Source: Mariniflexile sp044335535
GTDB taxonomy: Bacteria; Bacteroidota; Bacteroidia; Flavobacteriales; Flavobacteriaceae
NCBI RefSeq assembly: GCF_044335535.1
Contig: NZ_JBIQVZ010000003.1
Location: 434,001 to 498,000 of the forward strand
DNA: 64,000 bases
Direction: 5' to 3'
Under the pieces are notes generated by a model. That model had not been told where the DNA came from. It worked only from the letters and a program-made list of their open reading frames with translations, and ran no database searches. Position numbers and translations under genes: made by a program. Below are positions 50,568-59,666 of the stretch, one piece after another. Each line of letters begins with the position of its first letter. Position 1 is the first letter of the stretch.

Positions 50568-51863
50568 ATGATTAAAAATTTTGTTGAAGAATTAACTTGG
50601 AGAGGTATGATTCATACCGTTATGCCAGGAGCAGAGGAGCATTTAATGGAAGGTATGCGAAGTGCTTATGTGGGGTTTGATCCTACTGCGGATTCTTTAC
50701 ATATTGGCAATCTTGTGCCTATCATGTTGCTGGCGCATTACCAGCGTTGTGGGCATAAACCAGTCGCTTTGGTGGGTGGTGCAACAGGTATGATTGGTGA
50801 CCCTTCGGGGAAGTCCAGTGAACGTAATTTGTTGGATGAAAAAACCTTGAGGCACAACCAAGAAGCCATAAAAAAGCAATTAGCACATTTTTTGGATTTT
50901 GAAAGCAATGAAGCCAATGCAGCATTTATGGTGAATAATTACGATTGGATGAAGAATTTTTCTTTCCTTGAGTTTATTCGCGATGTAGGTAAGCACATTA
51001 CTGTAAATTATATGATGGCAAAAGATTCGGTTAAAAACAGAATTTCATCAGATGCTTCCGAAGGGATGAGTTTCACCGAATTCACTTATCAACTTGTTCA
51101 AGGTTACGATTTTCTTCATTTATACAAAGAAAAAGATTGCACCATTCAAATGGGTGGTAGCGACCAATGGGGGAATATTACAACAGGAACGGAATTAATT
51201 AGACGTATTTCTGGTGGAAAAGGTTATGCAATTACCTGTCCGTTAATTACAAAATCCGATGGTTCGAAATTTGGGAAATCTGAAGGAGGAAATGTGTGGT
51301 TGGATGCTAACAGAACGTCGCCTTATAAATTCTACCAATATTGGTTAAATTCTAGTGATGAAGATGCCGAAAAATACATTAAGATATTTACGTTTCTAAC
51401 AGAACAAGAAATAAAAGGTTTAATTGAAGAACACAAAGAAGCGCCACATTTGCGTGTGTTACAAAAGCGTTTAGCAGAAGAAATAACAACGATGGTACAT
51501 TCTAAGGACGATTTAGAGAATGCCATTAAAGCCAGTGAAATTCTTTTTGGGAACTCAACGGGCGATGATTTAAAAAAGCTTAATGAGCAAACGTTTCTAG
51601 ATGTGTTTGATGGTGTTCCTTTAACTGAAATAGCTCACGCAGATATTGAAGCTGGGTTAGATATTATAGCTGCTTTAGCCGAAAAAGGTGGATTTTTAAA
51701 ATCTAACGGCGAGGTGCGTCGTGCTTTAAAAGAAAATTCCATTTCGGTAAATAAAGAAAAAGTAAAGGAGGATTATAGCATTACTTCAAAAGACTTAATA
51801 AATGATAAATTCGTATTGCTACAACGTGGTAAAAAGAACTATTTTATTTTGAGAATTGTATAA
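50568..51863 (+). CDS. tyrS: Tyrosyl-tRNA synthetase
   Basis: 431 residues. Class I motifs: the HIGH equivalent LHIGNLV at 44-50 and KFGKS at about 232-236, with the tyrosine-binding QMGGSDQWGNIT. A C-terminal S4 RNA-binding domain follows from LKSNGEVRRALKENSISVN. Charges tRNA-Tyr in the cytoplasm. The gene is monocistronic with its own promoter and a terminator 5 nt after the stop. Confidence 0.97.
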   Translation: MIKNFVEELTWRGMIHTVMPGAEEHLMEGMRSAYVGFDPTADSLHIGNLVPIMLLAHYQRCGHKPVALVGGATGMIGDPSGKSSERNLLDEKTLRHNQEAIKKQLAHFLDFESNEANAAFMVNNYDWMKNFSFLEFIRDVGKHITVNYMMAKDSVKNRISSDASEGMSFTEFTYQLVQGYDFLHLYKEKDCTIQMGGSDQWGNITTGTELIRRISGGKGYAITCPLITKSDGSKFGKSEGGNVWLDANRTSPYKFYQYWLNSSDEDAEKYIKIFTFLTEQEIKGLIEEHKEAPHLRVLQKRLAEEITTMVHSKDDLENAIKASEILFGNSTGDDLKKLNEQTFLDVFDGVPLTEIAHADIEAGLDIIAALAEKGGFLKSNGEVRRALKENSISVNKEKVKEDYSITSKDLINDKFVLLQRGKKNYFILRIV

Positions 51864-51868
51864 AAAAA

Positions 51869-51900
51869 CGAAAAGCCAGATTGAGAAATCTGGCTTTTCG
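51869..51900 (+). terminator. Terminator of tyrS
   Basis: CGAAAAGCCAGATT pairs with AATCTGGCTTTTCG around GAGA, with an internal TTTT run. It follows the stop codon directly. Confidence 0.8.
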
Positions 51901-51993
51901 CCACTAACCAACCAAACTATAAAAATTAATTATTCTTTTTAATAGTTTGTATGTTAGTCGTAATAGGCTGTTTAAGTTTACATAACAAATAGA

Positions 51994-52440
51994 TTATTTT
52001 TTAAATTTTATTTGCTCCCACGCTTTATTAGCTTTTTTTCTTAATTCTTCGGTGTTTTCATTTCTCCATAATTCTAAGGTATTTGTGCCCCAAGCGTTAT
52101 AAAACAAGTAGAGTTTGCCGTCTTTTATTTCAAAAGTTTCGGGGTTTATATTTACTTTTTCTCCTTTAGAACCAATGGCATAAGCGCAATAACCTCCATA
52201 TTGTGGCAGGTATTTTTTAGGGTTTCTCTTAAATGTATTTAGGTTTTCTTTAGAAATAAATTTATAATTTATGCCATCAAATTCAGTAACGATATTTTTG
52301 TTGCCTTCCATCGCTTGATTGTTAAAATAAGCAACGATATCGTAACCATTTACGGCAAATCCTTTTTTAGTATTATAGTCAATTGTTTGGGAAGAGCATA
52401 TGGATGCATAAAGTAAAAATATAGTGATTAGACTTTTCAT
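51994..52440 (-). CDS. Secreted YHS-domain protein
   Basis: 148 residues with a signal peptide (ITIFLLYASICSSQ). The YHS-like domain reads YDIVAYFNNQAMEGNK, EFDGINYKFISKENLNTFKR, and NPKKYLPQYGGYCAYAI; its cysteine (GGYCAYA) may bind metal as in related proteins. The protein acts in the periplasm or outside. Its exact role is unknown. It stands alone between tyrS and the LuxE-like gene. Confidence 0.88.
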   Translation of the reverse strand: MKSLITIFLLYASICSSQTIDYNTKKGFAVNGYDIVAYFNNQAMEGNKNIVTEFDGINYKFISKENLNTFKRNPKKYLPQYGGYCAYAIGSKGEKVNINPETFEIKDGKLYLFYNAWGTNTLELWRNENTEELRKKANKAWEQIKFKK

Positions 52441-52608
52441 CTATTCTAAATTTATTGTTTTAGTTTGGTCATATGGAACACCCTTAATAATCATCCTTGG
52501 CGTAAAGCTTTTTCTGATAGGTGTTTCATATGTTTATATTTACTTCTTTTAATAACCATGGATGTTACATAAAGTAATTTTGTAATAAGTCGGAAAGCAG
52601 TTTGTAAC

Positions 52609-53589
52609 TTACAGTACCATTAGGTTGCAACCACGGATATCTGAATTATCAAAACGTCCGATAATTTCAAAAGAACCGTTTTCATAAACCCTTCCTAAAT
52701 CCTGCGTTGCAATAAATGAACAGGAGTTGATGTTTGCTAAATCAATCACATTAATACCTCCCGCTTTTCCTTTGGGTTGAATGCTCAAAGCATCTTCGGT
52801 ATCTCGGGTTAAAATACGCATCCAATTTGGAGTATTAAAAATACCATGGCCTTTAGAATAGGCTTGGCTCAGTAATTCGGTCATGCCATATTCGCTATGA
52901 ATAAATTCTACGCCAAAGCCTTGTTTTAATTCTTGATGCAGTTCTTCTCGAATTAATTCTTTTCTACGACCTTTCATACCGCCAGTTTCCATTATAATGG
53001 TATGCTTTAGGTTGAATGGATAGGTTTCAACTAAATCTAGCAAAGCAAAGGAAACACCAATAAGTAACACTTTTTGTCCTTTGGAATCTAACTGTGTTAA
53101 TTTGTTTTTTAAATCGGAAAGATTATTTAAATAAAACCCACTTTCTGGATGATTGGATTGTTTAATCAAAGCATCTACCATGTAGATTAAAGAAGACCCT
53201 TTGCGTTCTAAGTAAGCTGGAAGTAATGCTAAAACCACATAATCTTCAATATTGCCATAAAATTGCTGAAATCCTTTATTGAAACTTTTTTCATAGATTC
53301 CTAAATTGGTAACCAAATGTTTACTCGCCATGCTTCCCGTCGTTCCAGAACTTGTAAAAGTGGATTGAATGGGTTCTTTTGAACTTAAAACATTATGGGT
53401 TTTAAAAAATTGAATGGGCAAAAACGGAATCTCTTGTATTGTTTTTACATCACCAGGATGTTTGTATAGCAAATCGCAAAACGATCTATAAACACGATTG
53501 TTTTCAAACTGGAATTTAAAGATTTTTAATGTGACATCTTCAAATTCTTCTTCTGTTTGTATGTTGAAAATAGCGTTTGTATTTATCAT
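52609..53589 (-). CDS. LuxE/PaaK-type acyl-protein synthetase or acyltransferase
   Basis: 326 residues from the ATG at 53589. The adenylation-like signature FTSSGTTGSMASKHLV, LYKHPGDVKTIQEIPFLPIQ near the N-terminus, and FIHSEYGMTELLSQAY are typical of LuxE and phenylacetate-CoA-ligase-like proteins. Such enzymes activate fatty acids with ATP and transfer them to a thiol. A start 111 nt upstream is in frame but lies within repeat DNA. The -7 box at 53594-53601 lies 4 nt before the chosen start, which supports it. Substrate unknown. Confidence 0.85.
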   Translation of the reverse strand: MINTNAIFNIQTEEEFEDVTLKIFKFQFENNRVYRSFCDLLYKHPGDVKTIQEIPFLPIQFFKTHNVLSSKEPIQSTFTSSGTTGSMASKHLVTNLGIYEKSFNKGFQQFYGNIEDYVVLALLPAYLERKGSSLIYMVDALIKQSNHPESGFYLNNLSDLKNKLTQLDSKGQKVLLIGVSFALLDLVETYPFNLKHTIIMETGGMKGRRKELIREELHQELKQGFGVEFIHSEYGMTELLSQAYSKGHGIFNTPNWMRILTRDTEDALSIQPKGKAGGINVIDLANINSCSFIATQDLGRVYENGSFEIIGRFDNSDIRGCNLMVL

Positions 53590-53593
53590 ATGG

Positions 53594-53601
53594 CAAAAGT
53601 A
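53594..53601 (-). promoter_or_regulatory. -7 box 4 nt before the LuxE-like start (leaderless)
   Basis: On the minus strand TACTTTTG is followed by CCAT and then the ATG at 53589. It matches the spacing at glyS and uppP. Confidence 0.5.
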
Positions 53602-53689
53602 GATAAAGAAGTGATTTAAACGTTTTCTTTTACCTGCAAAATTCACATTTAGCTCCCTAATTTTGACTTTTTTAAGTTCCGTAGCGCTG

Positions 53690-53805
53690 TTATGCGACAT
53701 AAAAAAGATTTCATTATGAAACAGGGTGGAGCGTATAAAATGACCCAGCGGGTTATTTTAGCAAACGAGCCAGCTAGCGCAAAGAGCATTTTCGCTTACA
53801 AATAA
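53690..53805. repeat. Fragment related to family 1 MITE-like elements
   Basis: TTCCGTAGCGCTGTTATGCG and GGGTTATTTTAGCAAACGAG match the interior of the copy at 46477-46694. The terminal repeats are lost. It adjoins the family 2 element at 53816. The surrounding gap (53701-53970) holds no gene. Confidence 0.6.
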
Positions 53806-53815
53806 ATAAAATAAA

Positions 53816-53947
53816 AGAGGCTGTCTAAAAAGTCTTTTAAATTTAATTTGTCAGGTTGAGCTTGTCGAAACCGATATTGATTACTAGTAATTAAACTATT
53901 TCGACAAGCTCAATATGACATAGAACTAGACTTTTTAGACAGCCTCT
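53816..53947. mobile_element. MITE-like element, family 2, copy 2
   Basis: 132 bp, the same length and nearly the same sequence as 31874-32005; the differences I see are a few transitions (for example CTGTC for CTATC, TTTTAAAT for CTTTAAAC). Two near-identical copies 22 kb apart imply recent spread. Confidence 0.8.
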
Positions 53948-53970
53948 AAAAATTAATAAAGCGAGCTAAA

Positions 53971-54735
53971 TTATTCTATCACTACTTTTTTAGTAATGGT
54001 AGCATCGTCTTGAGATACTTTCATGATATAAATGCCAGAATTCAATTTTGAAACATTAAGTATATGGTTGTTAACCGTTTCATTAATAATTTGTTTCCCT
54101 AGAACATCAAAAACGGAAACATCCATTTTAGAATTGCCTTTGCCGGAAATGTTTACGTAACCTAAACTTGTTGGGTTTGGGTATATGCCAATAGTCTCAA
54201 TATATTTGTTTTGGGTAGATAAAACATTATTAACTGTACCAGCACTTGGAGTGGCAGTATAATAAGAGCCATCATCTGCTCGGTTAAGGGATTCGGTGGT
54301 GGTCTCATTATATTGAACGGTCTTTCCTAAACCCGTTAATAAACCGGTATCGTCTTCATCATTTGTTCCATAAACAATCGCATCTATTAAATTAGTTGTT
54401 ATTGTGCCAGTGCCAGAAGGGAAATTGGTAGCTGAATCCTGATAAATCGCAGCAGCATCTGCGCCGTTTTGTATACCGCCAGTTGGGAAACTGATTAGAT
54501 AAAGACCATTAGCATCTGTAGTTGCAGTAACTAAGTCAATGGTATCATAGCTTGTGTCTGTTGAACCATTAAATAAAACAACTATATATCCACTTAAGGA
54601 CGTATTTGGAGTCCATTTAATTTCAATAAACTCAGCCGTATCCGTTCCTGTTTGATCTGAATCAATTTCGTTTATAGTCTGTCCAAAAGAAATCAAAGAA
54701 ATAAGAAAAGTAAAAAATAATGTGTAAGGTTTTTT
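53971..54735 (-). CDS. T9SS-secreted lamin-tail-like protein with disrupted start
   Basis: About 254 codons are open. Residues after a signal-like stretch (KKPYTLFFTFLISLISFGQ) read as a lamin-tail-like domain (NEIDSDQTGTDTAEFIEIKW, YIVVLFNGSTDTSYDTIDLV) and end in a T9SS sorting domain (IGIYPNPTSLGYVN, then LNSGIYIMKVSQDDATITKK). No ATG lies upstream in this frame: a TAA at 54736-54738 precedes the signal sequence, directly before an A8 run (minus strand). Only a TTG at 54696, inside the signal sequence, could start it. Either the start is lost by an indel or the sequence has an error. Confidence 0.75.
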   Translation of the reverse strand, partial: KKPYTLFFTFLISLISFGQTINEIDSDQTGTDTAEFIEIKWTPNTSLSGYIVVLFNGSTDTSYDTIDLVTATTDANGLYLISFPTGGIQNGADAAAIYQDSATNFPSGTGTITTNLIDAIVYGTNDEDDTGLLTGLGKTVQYNETTTESLNRADDGSYYTATPSAGTVNNVLSTQNKYIETIGIYPNPTSLGYVNISGKGNSKMDVSVFDVLGKQIINETVNNHILNVSKLNSGIYIMKVSQDDATITKKVVIE

Positions 54736-54803
54736 TTATAACAACAGAATAATAATTAATACATATCCTACAAACTTATGAATATTTTTTAAATTAAAGC
54801 AAA

Positions 54804-54829
54804 AAAAAACAGCTATTTAGCTGTTTTTT
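54804..54829 (-). terminator. Terminator of the small T9SS gene
   Basis: AAAAAACAGCTA and TAGCTGTTTTTT form a perfect 12-bp stem with a 2-nt loop. On the minus strand the hairpin ends in a T run, 21 nt after the stop at 54850. Confidence 0.8.
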
Positions 54830-54849
54830 ACTACAATATAACGATTGCT

Positions 54850-55191
54850 TTACTTTATCACTAATTTTCTGGTTTCGCTTATGTTGCTCTCCGTAATCTT
54901 TAAAACATAAACACCTTTACTTAAATTTGAAATATTCAACTCTTTGCCAGTTAAAACGGTACTGAAAATTAACTTACCTAAAACATCGTAAAATTCAATG
55001 CTCTTGGTTAAATTAAGTTTAGATGTAATATATATAAACGTTTTGCCGTTACTAACAGGGTTAGGATAAATAGATAAGTTTTCTATATTTTGTGGAATAG
55101 AATTATTGCTGACACTATTTTGACCAAACCCGGAAAAGGTGGTAAAAAATGCCAAAGCAAGAAATAAAGTTAAAAAGTATTTTTTTCTCAT
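54850..55191 (-). CDS. Minimal T9SS substrate: signal peptide plus sorting domain only
   Basis: 113 residues. A signal peptide of about 23 residues (YFLTLFLALAFFTTFSGFGQ) is followed by a linker of ~15 and then directly by a complete T9SS type A domain (LSIYPNPVSNGKTFIYITS, LSKGVYVLKITESNISETRK). There is no cargo domain. It is oriented like the neighbouring T9SS gene. Possible roles are a surface anchor or a competitor for the secretion machinery; both are speculation. Confidence 0.85.
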   Translation of the reverse strand: MRKKYFLTLFLALAFFTTFSGFGQNSVSNNSIPQNIENLSIYPNPVSNGKTFIYITSKLNLTKSIEFYDVLGKLIFSTVLTGKELNISNLSKGVYVLKITESNISETRKLVIK

Positions 55192-55470
55192 AGATTCTAT
55201 TAAACGCTATAAAGATACACAATTACAACAAAATTGATGCCAAAAAAGTGTTAAAGATATATGTGTTTGAACGAAAGTTTAAGTTACTGTAACTTGTTTG
55301 TTATCTTAATGTTATTTATTTTAGAATCGTGATAAATTTCTATAAAGTCTTGTTATTAATTTTATCTTTACTTCAAGAAAAAACGTTTATTGTTTTAAAC
55401 AAAAAAAAAGAGAAGAGAAGTAAGAACTCTAAAACTTAGAAACTTTGCAGCTTTGAAACTTAAAAAACTT

Positions 55471-56151
55471 ATGAAAAAGAAGGATATTAAAATACTATTA
55501 GTAGATGACGAGCCAGATATTTTAGAAATAGTTAGTTACAATTTATCTAGTGAAGGTTATCAAGTAATTACTGCCGAAAATGGTAGCGAAGCCGTTAAAA
55601 AAGCAAAAAAGGAACTTCCTAATTTAATTATTTTAGATGTGATGATGCCAGAAATGGATGGTATTGAAGCTTGTGAACTCATTAGGAAACACCCAGATTT
55701 ACAAAATACACTTATTGTATTTCTAACCGCTAGAGGTGAAGACTACTCACAAGTAGCAGGATTTGATGCAGGTGCCGATGATTATATAACCAAGCCCATT
55801 AAGCCAAAAGTGTTGGTTAGTAAAGTTAAAGCCTTATTAAGACGCTTTAAAGAAGAGGATGTTGTAGATTCTTTTAAAATAGGAACCTTAGAAATAAATA
55901 GAGACGAGTATAAAATTACTTCAAAAGGAAAGGAAATTATTTTGCCGAGAAAAGAATTTGAATTACTATCTTTATTAGCATCAAAGCCAGGTAAAGTTTT
56001 TAAACGCGATGAGATTCTCGATACCGTTTGGGGTAACGAAGTTATAGTTGGAGGTAGAACCATAGATGTGCACATTCGTAAACTACGTGAAAAAATAGGA
56101 GATGATAGCTTTAAAACCATAAAAGGCGTTGGCTATAAGTTTGTAGATTAA
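55471..56151 (+). CDS. OmpR/PhoB-family response regulator
   Basis: 226 residues from the ATG at 55471; an in-frame TTG six codons earlier lies in A-rich leader sequence. Receiver with VDDEPD, phospho-acceptor Asp56 in IILDVMMPEMDG, and Lys in DYITKPIKPK. A winged-helix OmpR-type DNA-binding domain follows (LPRKEFELLSLLASKPGKVF, IDVHIRKLREKIG, TIKGVGYKF). Its stop overlaps the kinase ATG by one base. It resembles PhoB but the signal is not visible from sequence. Confidence 0.95.
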   Translation: MKKKDIKILLVDDEPDILEIVSYNLSSEGYQVITAENGSEAVKKAKKELPNLIILDVMMPEMDGIEACELIRKHPDLQNTLIVFLTARGEDYSQVAGFDAGADDYITKPIKPKVLVSKVKALLRRFKEEDVVDSFKIGTLEINRDEYKITSKGKEIILPRKEFELLSLLASKPGKVFKRDEILDTVWGNEVIVGGRTIDVHIRKLREKIGDDSFKTIKGVGYKFVD

Positions 56152-57194
56152 TGCAACCAAAATTTAAAAAATCATATAAGTTCGCGATTAATACATCGCT
56201 TTATATTACTATTTATGTAACGCTCTTAACGAGTGTTTTTTTATATACATTTTATTCTTTTAATATAAGGTATGTACTACTGCTTGCTTTTAGTACCTAC
56301 ATATTTTCTTTTATTGTTACTCAATTTAGAGTGGAACGGTTCATTTATAAACGGGTAAAAAAAATATACGACGATTTAACGCTTTTAGAATCGACAAGTA
56401 TAACAAAAGGTACTATAACAACCGACATGAAAACGCTAACGGAAGAAATTGATAAGTTTGCGCGCGATAAAAAAATAGAAATAGAATCTTTAAAAGTTAG
56501 GGAACAATACAGAAAAGAGTTTTTAGGCAACGTATCACATGAATTAAAAACACCTTTATTTACAGTGCAAGGTTACATCTTAACATTGCTTGACGGTGCT
56601 ATGGAAGATAAAAACCTTAGAGAGAAATATTTAGAAAGAGCCAGTAAAGGTGTAGAAAGATTGGGTTATATCGTGAAAGATTTAGATATGATAACCAAGC
56701 TGGAAGTTGGTGATTTAAGTTTAAATACCGAAGTTTTTAATATAGTAGAATTAGTAAAAAGCGTATTTGATATGCTTGAAATGAAAGCTTCAAAAAAACG
56801 AATTACACTTACTTTTGATGCTGATTATTTCACTCCTGTTTTAGTAAAAGCCGATAAAGAACGCATACAGCAAGTATTGGCAAACCTTATTGTAAACTCC
56901 ATAAAGTACGGAAGGGAAAAAGGCACAACAGAGGTAAGCATAGAAAACCTTATAAAAAACAAAGTTATCGTAAGGGTTACCGATAATGGTGAAGGTATAG
57001 AGAAAAAAGATTTATCGCGTATATTCGAACGGTTTTATAGAGTCGATAAAAGTGGCTCGCGTAAAGAGGGCGGTTCTGGTTTAGGCCTTTCTATAGTGAA
57101 GCATATTATTGAAGCGCACCGAGAGAAAATATATGTGGAAAGCGAGTTTGGTGTTGGCAGCGAGTTTTCATTTACGCTCGAAAAGGCTAAATAG
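56151..57194 (+). CDS. PhoR-like membrane sensor histidine kinase
   Basis: 347 residues. Two N-terminal membrane helices (~12-35 and ~41-59) are separated by a short loop. The dimerisation helix contains phospho-acceptor His130 in GNVSHELKTPLFTVQGY. The ATPase domain has N (LIVNSIKYG), G1 (DNGEGIEKKDLSRIFERF) and G2 (GGSGLGLSIVKHII) boxes. With so small a periplasmic part, it probably senses the membrane or a partner protein, as PhoR does. It overlaps the regulator gene by one base and the convergent glycosyltransferase by 27 nt. Confidence 0.95.
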   Translation: MQPKFKKSYKFAINTSLYITIYVTLLTSVFLYTFYSFNIRYVLLLAFSTYIFSFIVTQFRVERFIYKRVKKIYDDLTLLESTSITKGTITTDMKTLTEEIDKFARDKKIEIESLKVREQYRKEFLGNVSHELKTPLFTVQGYILTLLDGAMEDKNLREKYLERASKGVERLGYIVKDLDMITKLEVGDLSLNTEVFNIVELVKSVFDMLEMKASKKRITLTFDADYFTPVLVKADKERIQQVLANLIVNSIKYGREKGTTEVSIENLIKNKVIVRVTDNGEGIEKKDLSRIFERFYRVDKSGSRKEGGSGLGLSIVKHIIEAHREKIYVESEFGVGSEFSFTLEKAK

Positions 57195-58223
57195 TTTTTT
57201 AAAATCAGGTTCATAGTCAAAAGATTTCAGTCCATTAAAATCATCCAATTCGTTTAGCTTATCTAAAGTGAAAGCTTGCTGACTGCAACTGGGCACTAGG
57301 TTTAATTCTGTAAGTCGTGTCGCTAAATATTCTTGTTCAAACTGCCCAGGAGTTGGTATAAAAAAAGCCTTTTTATTAAGTTTAGCCAAATCCATAACCG
57401 TTGTGTAACCGGATCGTGATATAATGACAGCGCTTTCGTTAATGGTTTTTTCCAATAAGCTCGACGTCATAAAATTATAAACGGTTATGTTACCAATTAT
57501 TTGTATGGTTTGTTCTTTTTCCATAACCCCATTTACAAAAACCACTTTACCGGAGTAGTTTTTTAACTCACTTAAAAGTTTGGTTTCAAGGAATGTACGT
57601 TGTGGTTCAGGACCGGACAGTAAAACCATAATATCGTTTGCAATTTTCGCATGTTGTTTTTCAAACCGACTTAAAGGTCCTATGTAGGTTGTTGGGATTT
57701 CAAAAGTATCCGGATGCCCTAACTTTCCACTTAAGTTAATGGTAGCTTCAACGTCAGGAATCCAACATGCATCAAACTTTTTAATGAATTTCTCATGAAT
57801 TTTTGTGCTCAACCAAGTCGTGTTTCCGCTTAAAACATTCAATTGGTGCGTAATAAATACCGAAGGCACTTTTTTGCTATAAACGCCCAATCTATTATCA
57901 GAAATAATTCCCGAAATATGGTTGTGTTCAACAATCTGCTTTATGGCTCTTTTTTCAGATTTAATAGCCTTTAGTAGTTTGGGTGAGTCTGTAAGAAGTT
58001 TTAATTTAAAGAATTTGCCATTTTTAGCATAGGTAATGTTATAGGAAGGTAATTCAACCGAAGATAGTCTAGGGAACTCTTTTTGCAACAAGGAAAGTGC
58101 CACCCCATCACTAGCAATTACAGGTTCAAAACCATGAGCTAACAATGCATTTATAATAGGAATGCAGCGGGTAGCATGTCCCAAGCCCCAATTTAAAGGC
58201 GCAACTAAAATACGTTTTTTCAA
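57168..58223 (-). CDS. MurG-like GT-B glycosyltransferase
   Basis: 351 residues. N-terminal LVAPLNWGLGHATRCIPIIN resembles the glycine-rich start of family 28-like transferases, and the C-terminal half has ESAVIISRSGYTTVMDLAK and PTPGQFEQEYLATRL, the donor-binding segment. Such enzymes use nucleotide sugars at the cytoplasmic membrane face. The acceptor is unknown. It is convergent with the histidine-kinase gene. Confidence 0.82.
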   Translation of the reverse strand: MKKRILVAPLNWGLGHATRCIPIINALLAHGFEPVIASDGVALSLLQKEFPRLSSVELPSYNITYAKNGKFFKLKLLTDSPKLLKAIKSEKRAIKQIVEHNHISGIISDNRLGVYSKKVPSVFITHQLNVLSGNTTWLSTKIHEKFIKKFDACWIPDVEATINLSGKLGHPDTFEIPTTYIGPLSRFEKQHAKIANDIMVLLSGPEPQRTFLETKLLSELKNYSGKVVFVNGVMEKEQTIQIIGNITVYNFMTSSLLEKTINESAVIISRSGYTTVMDLAKLNKKAFFIPTPGQFEQEYLATRLTELNLVPSCSQQAFTLDKLNELDDFNGLKSFDYEPDFKKLFSLFERK

Positions 58224-58247
58224 AAGTATGTATATTTATTTAAGCGT

Positions 58248-58280
58248 GACCCCGAATTTAGTTCGGGGTCGGTCTTTTTT
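58248..58280. repeat. GACCCCGAA palindrome with T run
   Basis: GACCCCGAA and TTCGGGGTC pair around TTTAG, followed by TTTTTT on the plus strand. It lies between two divergent genes, so it is more likely a dispersed repeat than a terminator for either. Confidence 0.5.
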
Positions 58281-58357
58281 ACCAAATTCAAAGATAAGCA
58301 TATAAATGCTTGGGTATATTTCCTTAATTTTACCAAATTATTATATAAAGAGAGTCC

Positions 58358-59032
58358 GTGGGAAGTAAAAATAAACTAAGAAGATTTAAAGAAAACGAAA
58401 CATTTGGTAATGTTTACCAACCAACAAGAGATGCATTGGTTAATAACAGCTTTATTCTAAAGGGAAATTGGAACCAATCAGTATTTAAAAACAACAATCC
58501 ACTGGTGTTGGAACTGGGTTGCGGCAAAGGGGAGTATTCGGTGGCATTGGCAAAAAAATATCCAAATAAAAACTTTATTGGTATTGATATAAAAGGTGCT
58601 CGTTTTTGGCGTGGTGCTAAAACAGCGGTAGAAGAGAATATTTCAAATGTCGCATTTTTACGAACGCAAATTGAACTTATAGACTATGCTTTTGGAACTC
58701 ATGAAGTTGATGAAATTTGGATTACATTCCCAGATCCACAAATAAAATACAAGCGGACCAAACACCGCATGACGAATGCTGAGTTTTTAAAACGTTACAA
58801 AACCATTTTAAAAGAAGATGGTGTTGTAAACCTTAAAACAGATAGCGAATTTATGCATGGTTATACACTCGGGCTGCTGCATGGCGCAGGACACGAGGTA
58901 TTGTATGCCAACCATAATGTGTACAAACAGGAGGGTAGTCCTGAGGAAGTTACAAGCATTCAAACTTTTTACGAATCGCAATATTTAGAACAAAACAAAC
59001 CAATTACGTATATTCGGTTTAAAATTAAATAG
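58358..59032 (+). CDS. trmB: tRNA (guanine-N7)-methyltransferase
   Basis: 224 residues with a GTG start (the first ATG lies well inside the conserved part). SAM-binding motif LELGCGKGEYSVALAKK, IDIKGARFWRGAKTA, and the TrmB-specific WITFPDPQIKYKRTKHRM are present. The enzyme methylates G46 of tRNAs in the cytoplasm. The following LysE-type gene begins 2 nt after its stop, so the two and the next gene form an operon. Confidence 0.95.
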   Translation: MGSKNKLRRFKENETFGNVYQPTRDALVNNSFILKGNWNQSVFKNNNPLVLELGCGKGEYSVALAKKYPNKNFIGIDIKGARFWRGAKTAVEENISNVAFLRTQIELIDYAFGTHEVDEIWITFPDPQIKYKRTKHRMTNAEFLKRYKTILKEDGVVNLKTDSEFMHGYTLGLLHGAGHEVLYANHNVYKQEGSPEEVTSIQTFYESQYLEQNKPITYIRFKIK

Positions 59033-59034
59033 TT

Positions 59035-59664
59035 GTGAATATAACCATTATCTTTTTTTTGGGTTTAATTATAGCTTTAGTAGGGGTTGTTCCACCAGGT
59101 TTGCTAAACATGACTGCGGCTAAAATAAGCTTAAAGGAAGGGCATACAAGAGGTGTCGTGTTCTCAATTGGTGTTAGTGCCATTGTATTGATTCAAACGT
59201 ATGTAGCTGCCATTTTTGCAAGCTATTTAAGTCATCATCCCGAAATTGTGGATATACTGCAGCGTGTGGCGTTTGTTGTTTTTGTACTTATAACCATCTA
59301 CTTTTTGTTTATAGCTAAAATAGAACCTAAAGAAGTTGCCGAGCCTGAAATACGCAGTAAAAAAAGCCGCTTTTTTCAAGGTGTTTTTATGTCTGGGATT
59401 AACGTATTTCCCATTCCGTATCAAGCTTATATGACCATTACTATAGCATCGTTTGGATGGTTGGATTTTAATCAAATTAGTATTATTTCGTATGTGGCAG
59501 GGGCTGCTATGGGCACTTTTGTGATGCTTTATGTGTATATGTTCTTTTTTGACAAAATAAAAAATAAATCAATTACGTCCCAAAAAAGCATGAACTACCT
59601 TATAGGCACTGTGACTGGCGTGATTTCAATCATCACCTTAATTAATATCATCAAAGAAGTGTAG
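59035..59664 (+). CDS. LysE-family amino-acid exporter-like protein
   Basis: 209 residues, GTG start 2 nt after the trmB stop. Six predicted helices; the N-terminal FLGLIIALVGVVPPGLLNMT, with the PPGLLNM motif, is characteristic of LysE/RhtB exporters, and the central loop is charged (KIEPKEVAEPEIRSKKSR). Substrate unknown; amino acids or related solutes are typical. Translational coupling to trmB is likely. Confidence 0.87.
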   Translation: MNITIIFFLGLIIALVGVVPPGLLNMTAAKISLKEGHTRGVVFSIGVSAIVLIQTYVAAIFASYLSHHPEIVDILQRVAFVVFVLITIYFLFIAKIEPKEVAEPEIRSKKSRFFQGVFMSGINVFPIPYQAYMTITIASFGWLDFNQISIISYVAGAAMGTFVMLYVYMFFFDKIKNKSITSQKSMNYLIGTVTGVISIITLINIIKEV

Positions 59665-59666
59665 GT

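Noticed and set aside
58248..58280. Intrinsic terminator
   Set aside because: It lies between divergent genes where neither needs a terminator; a dispersed palindrome is more likely.
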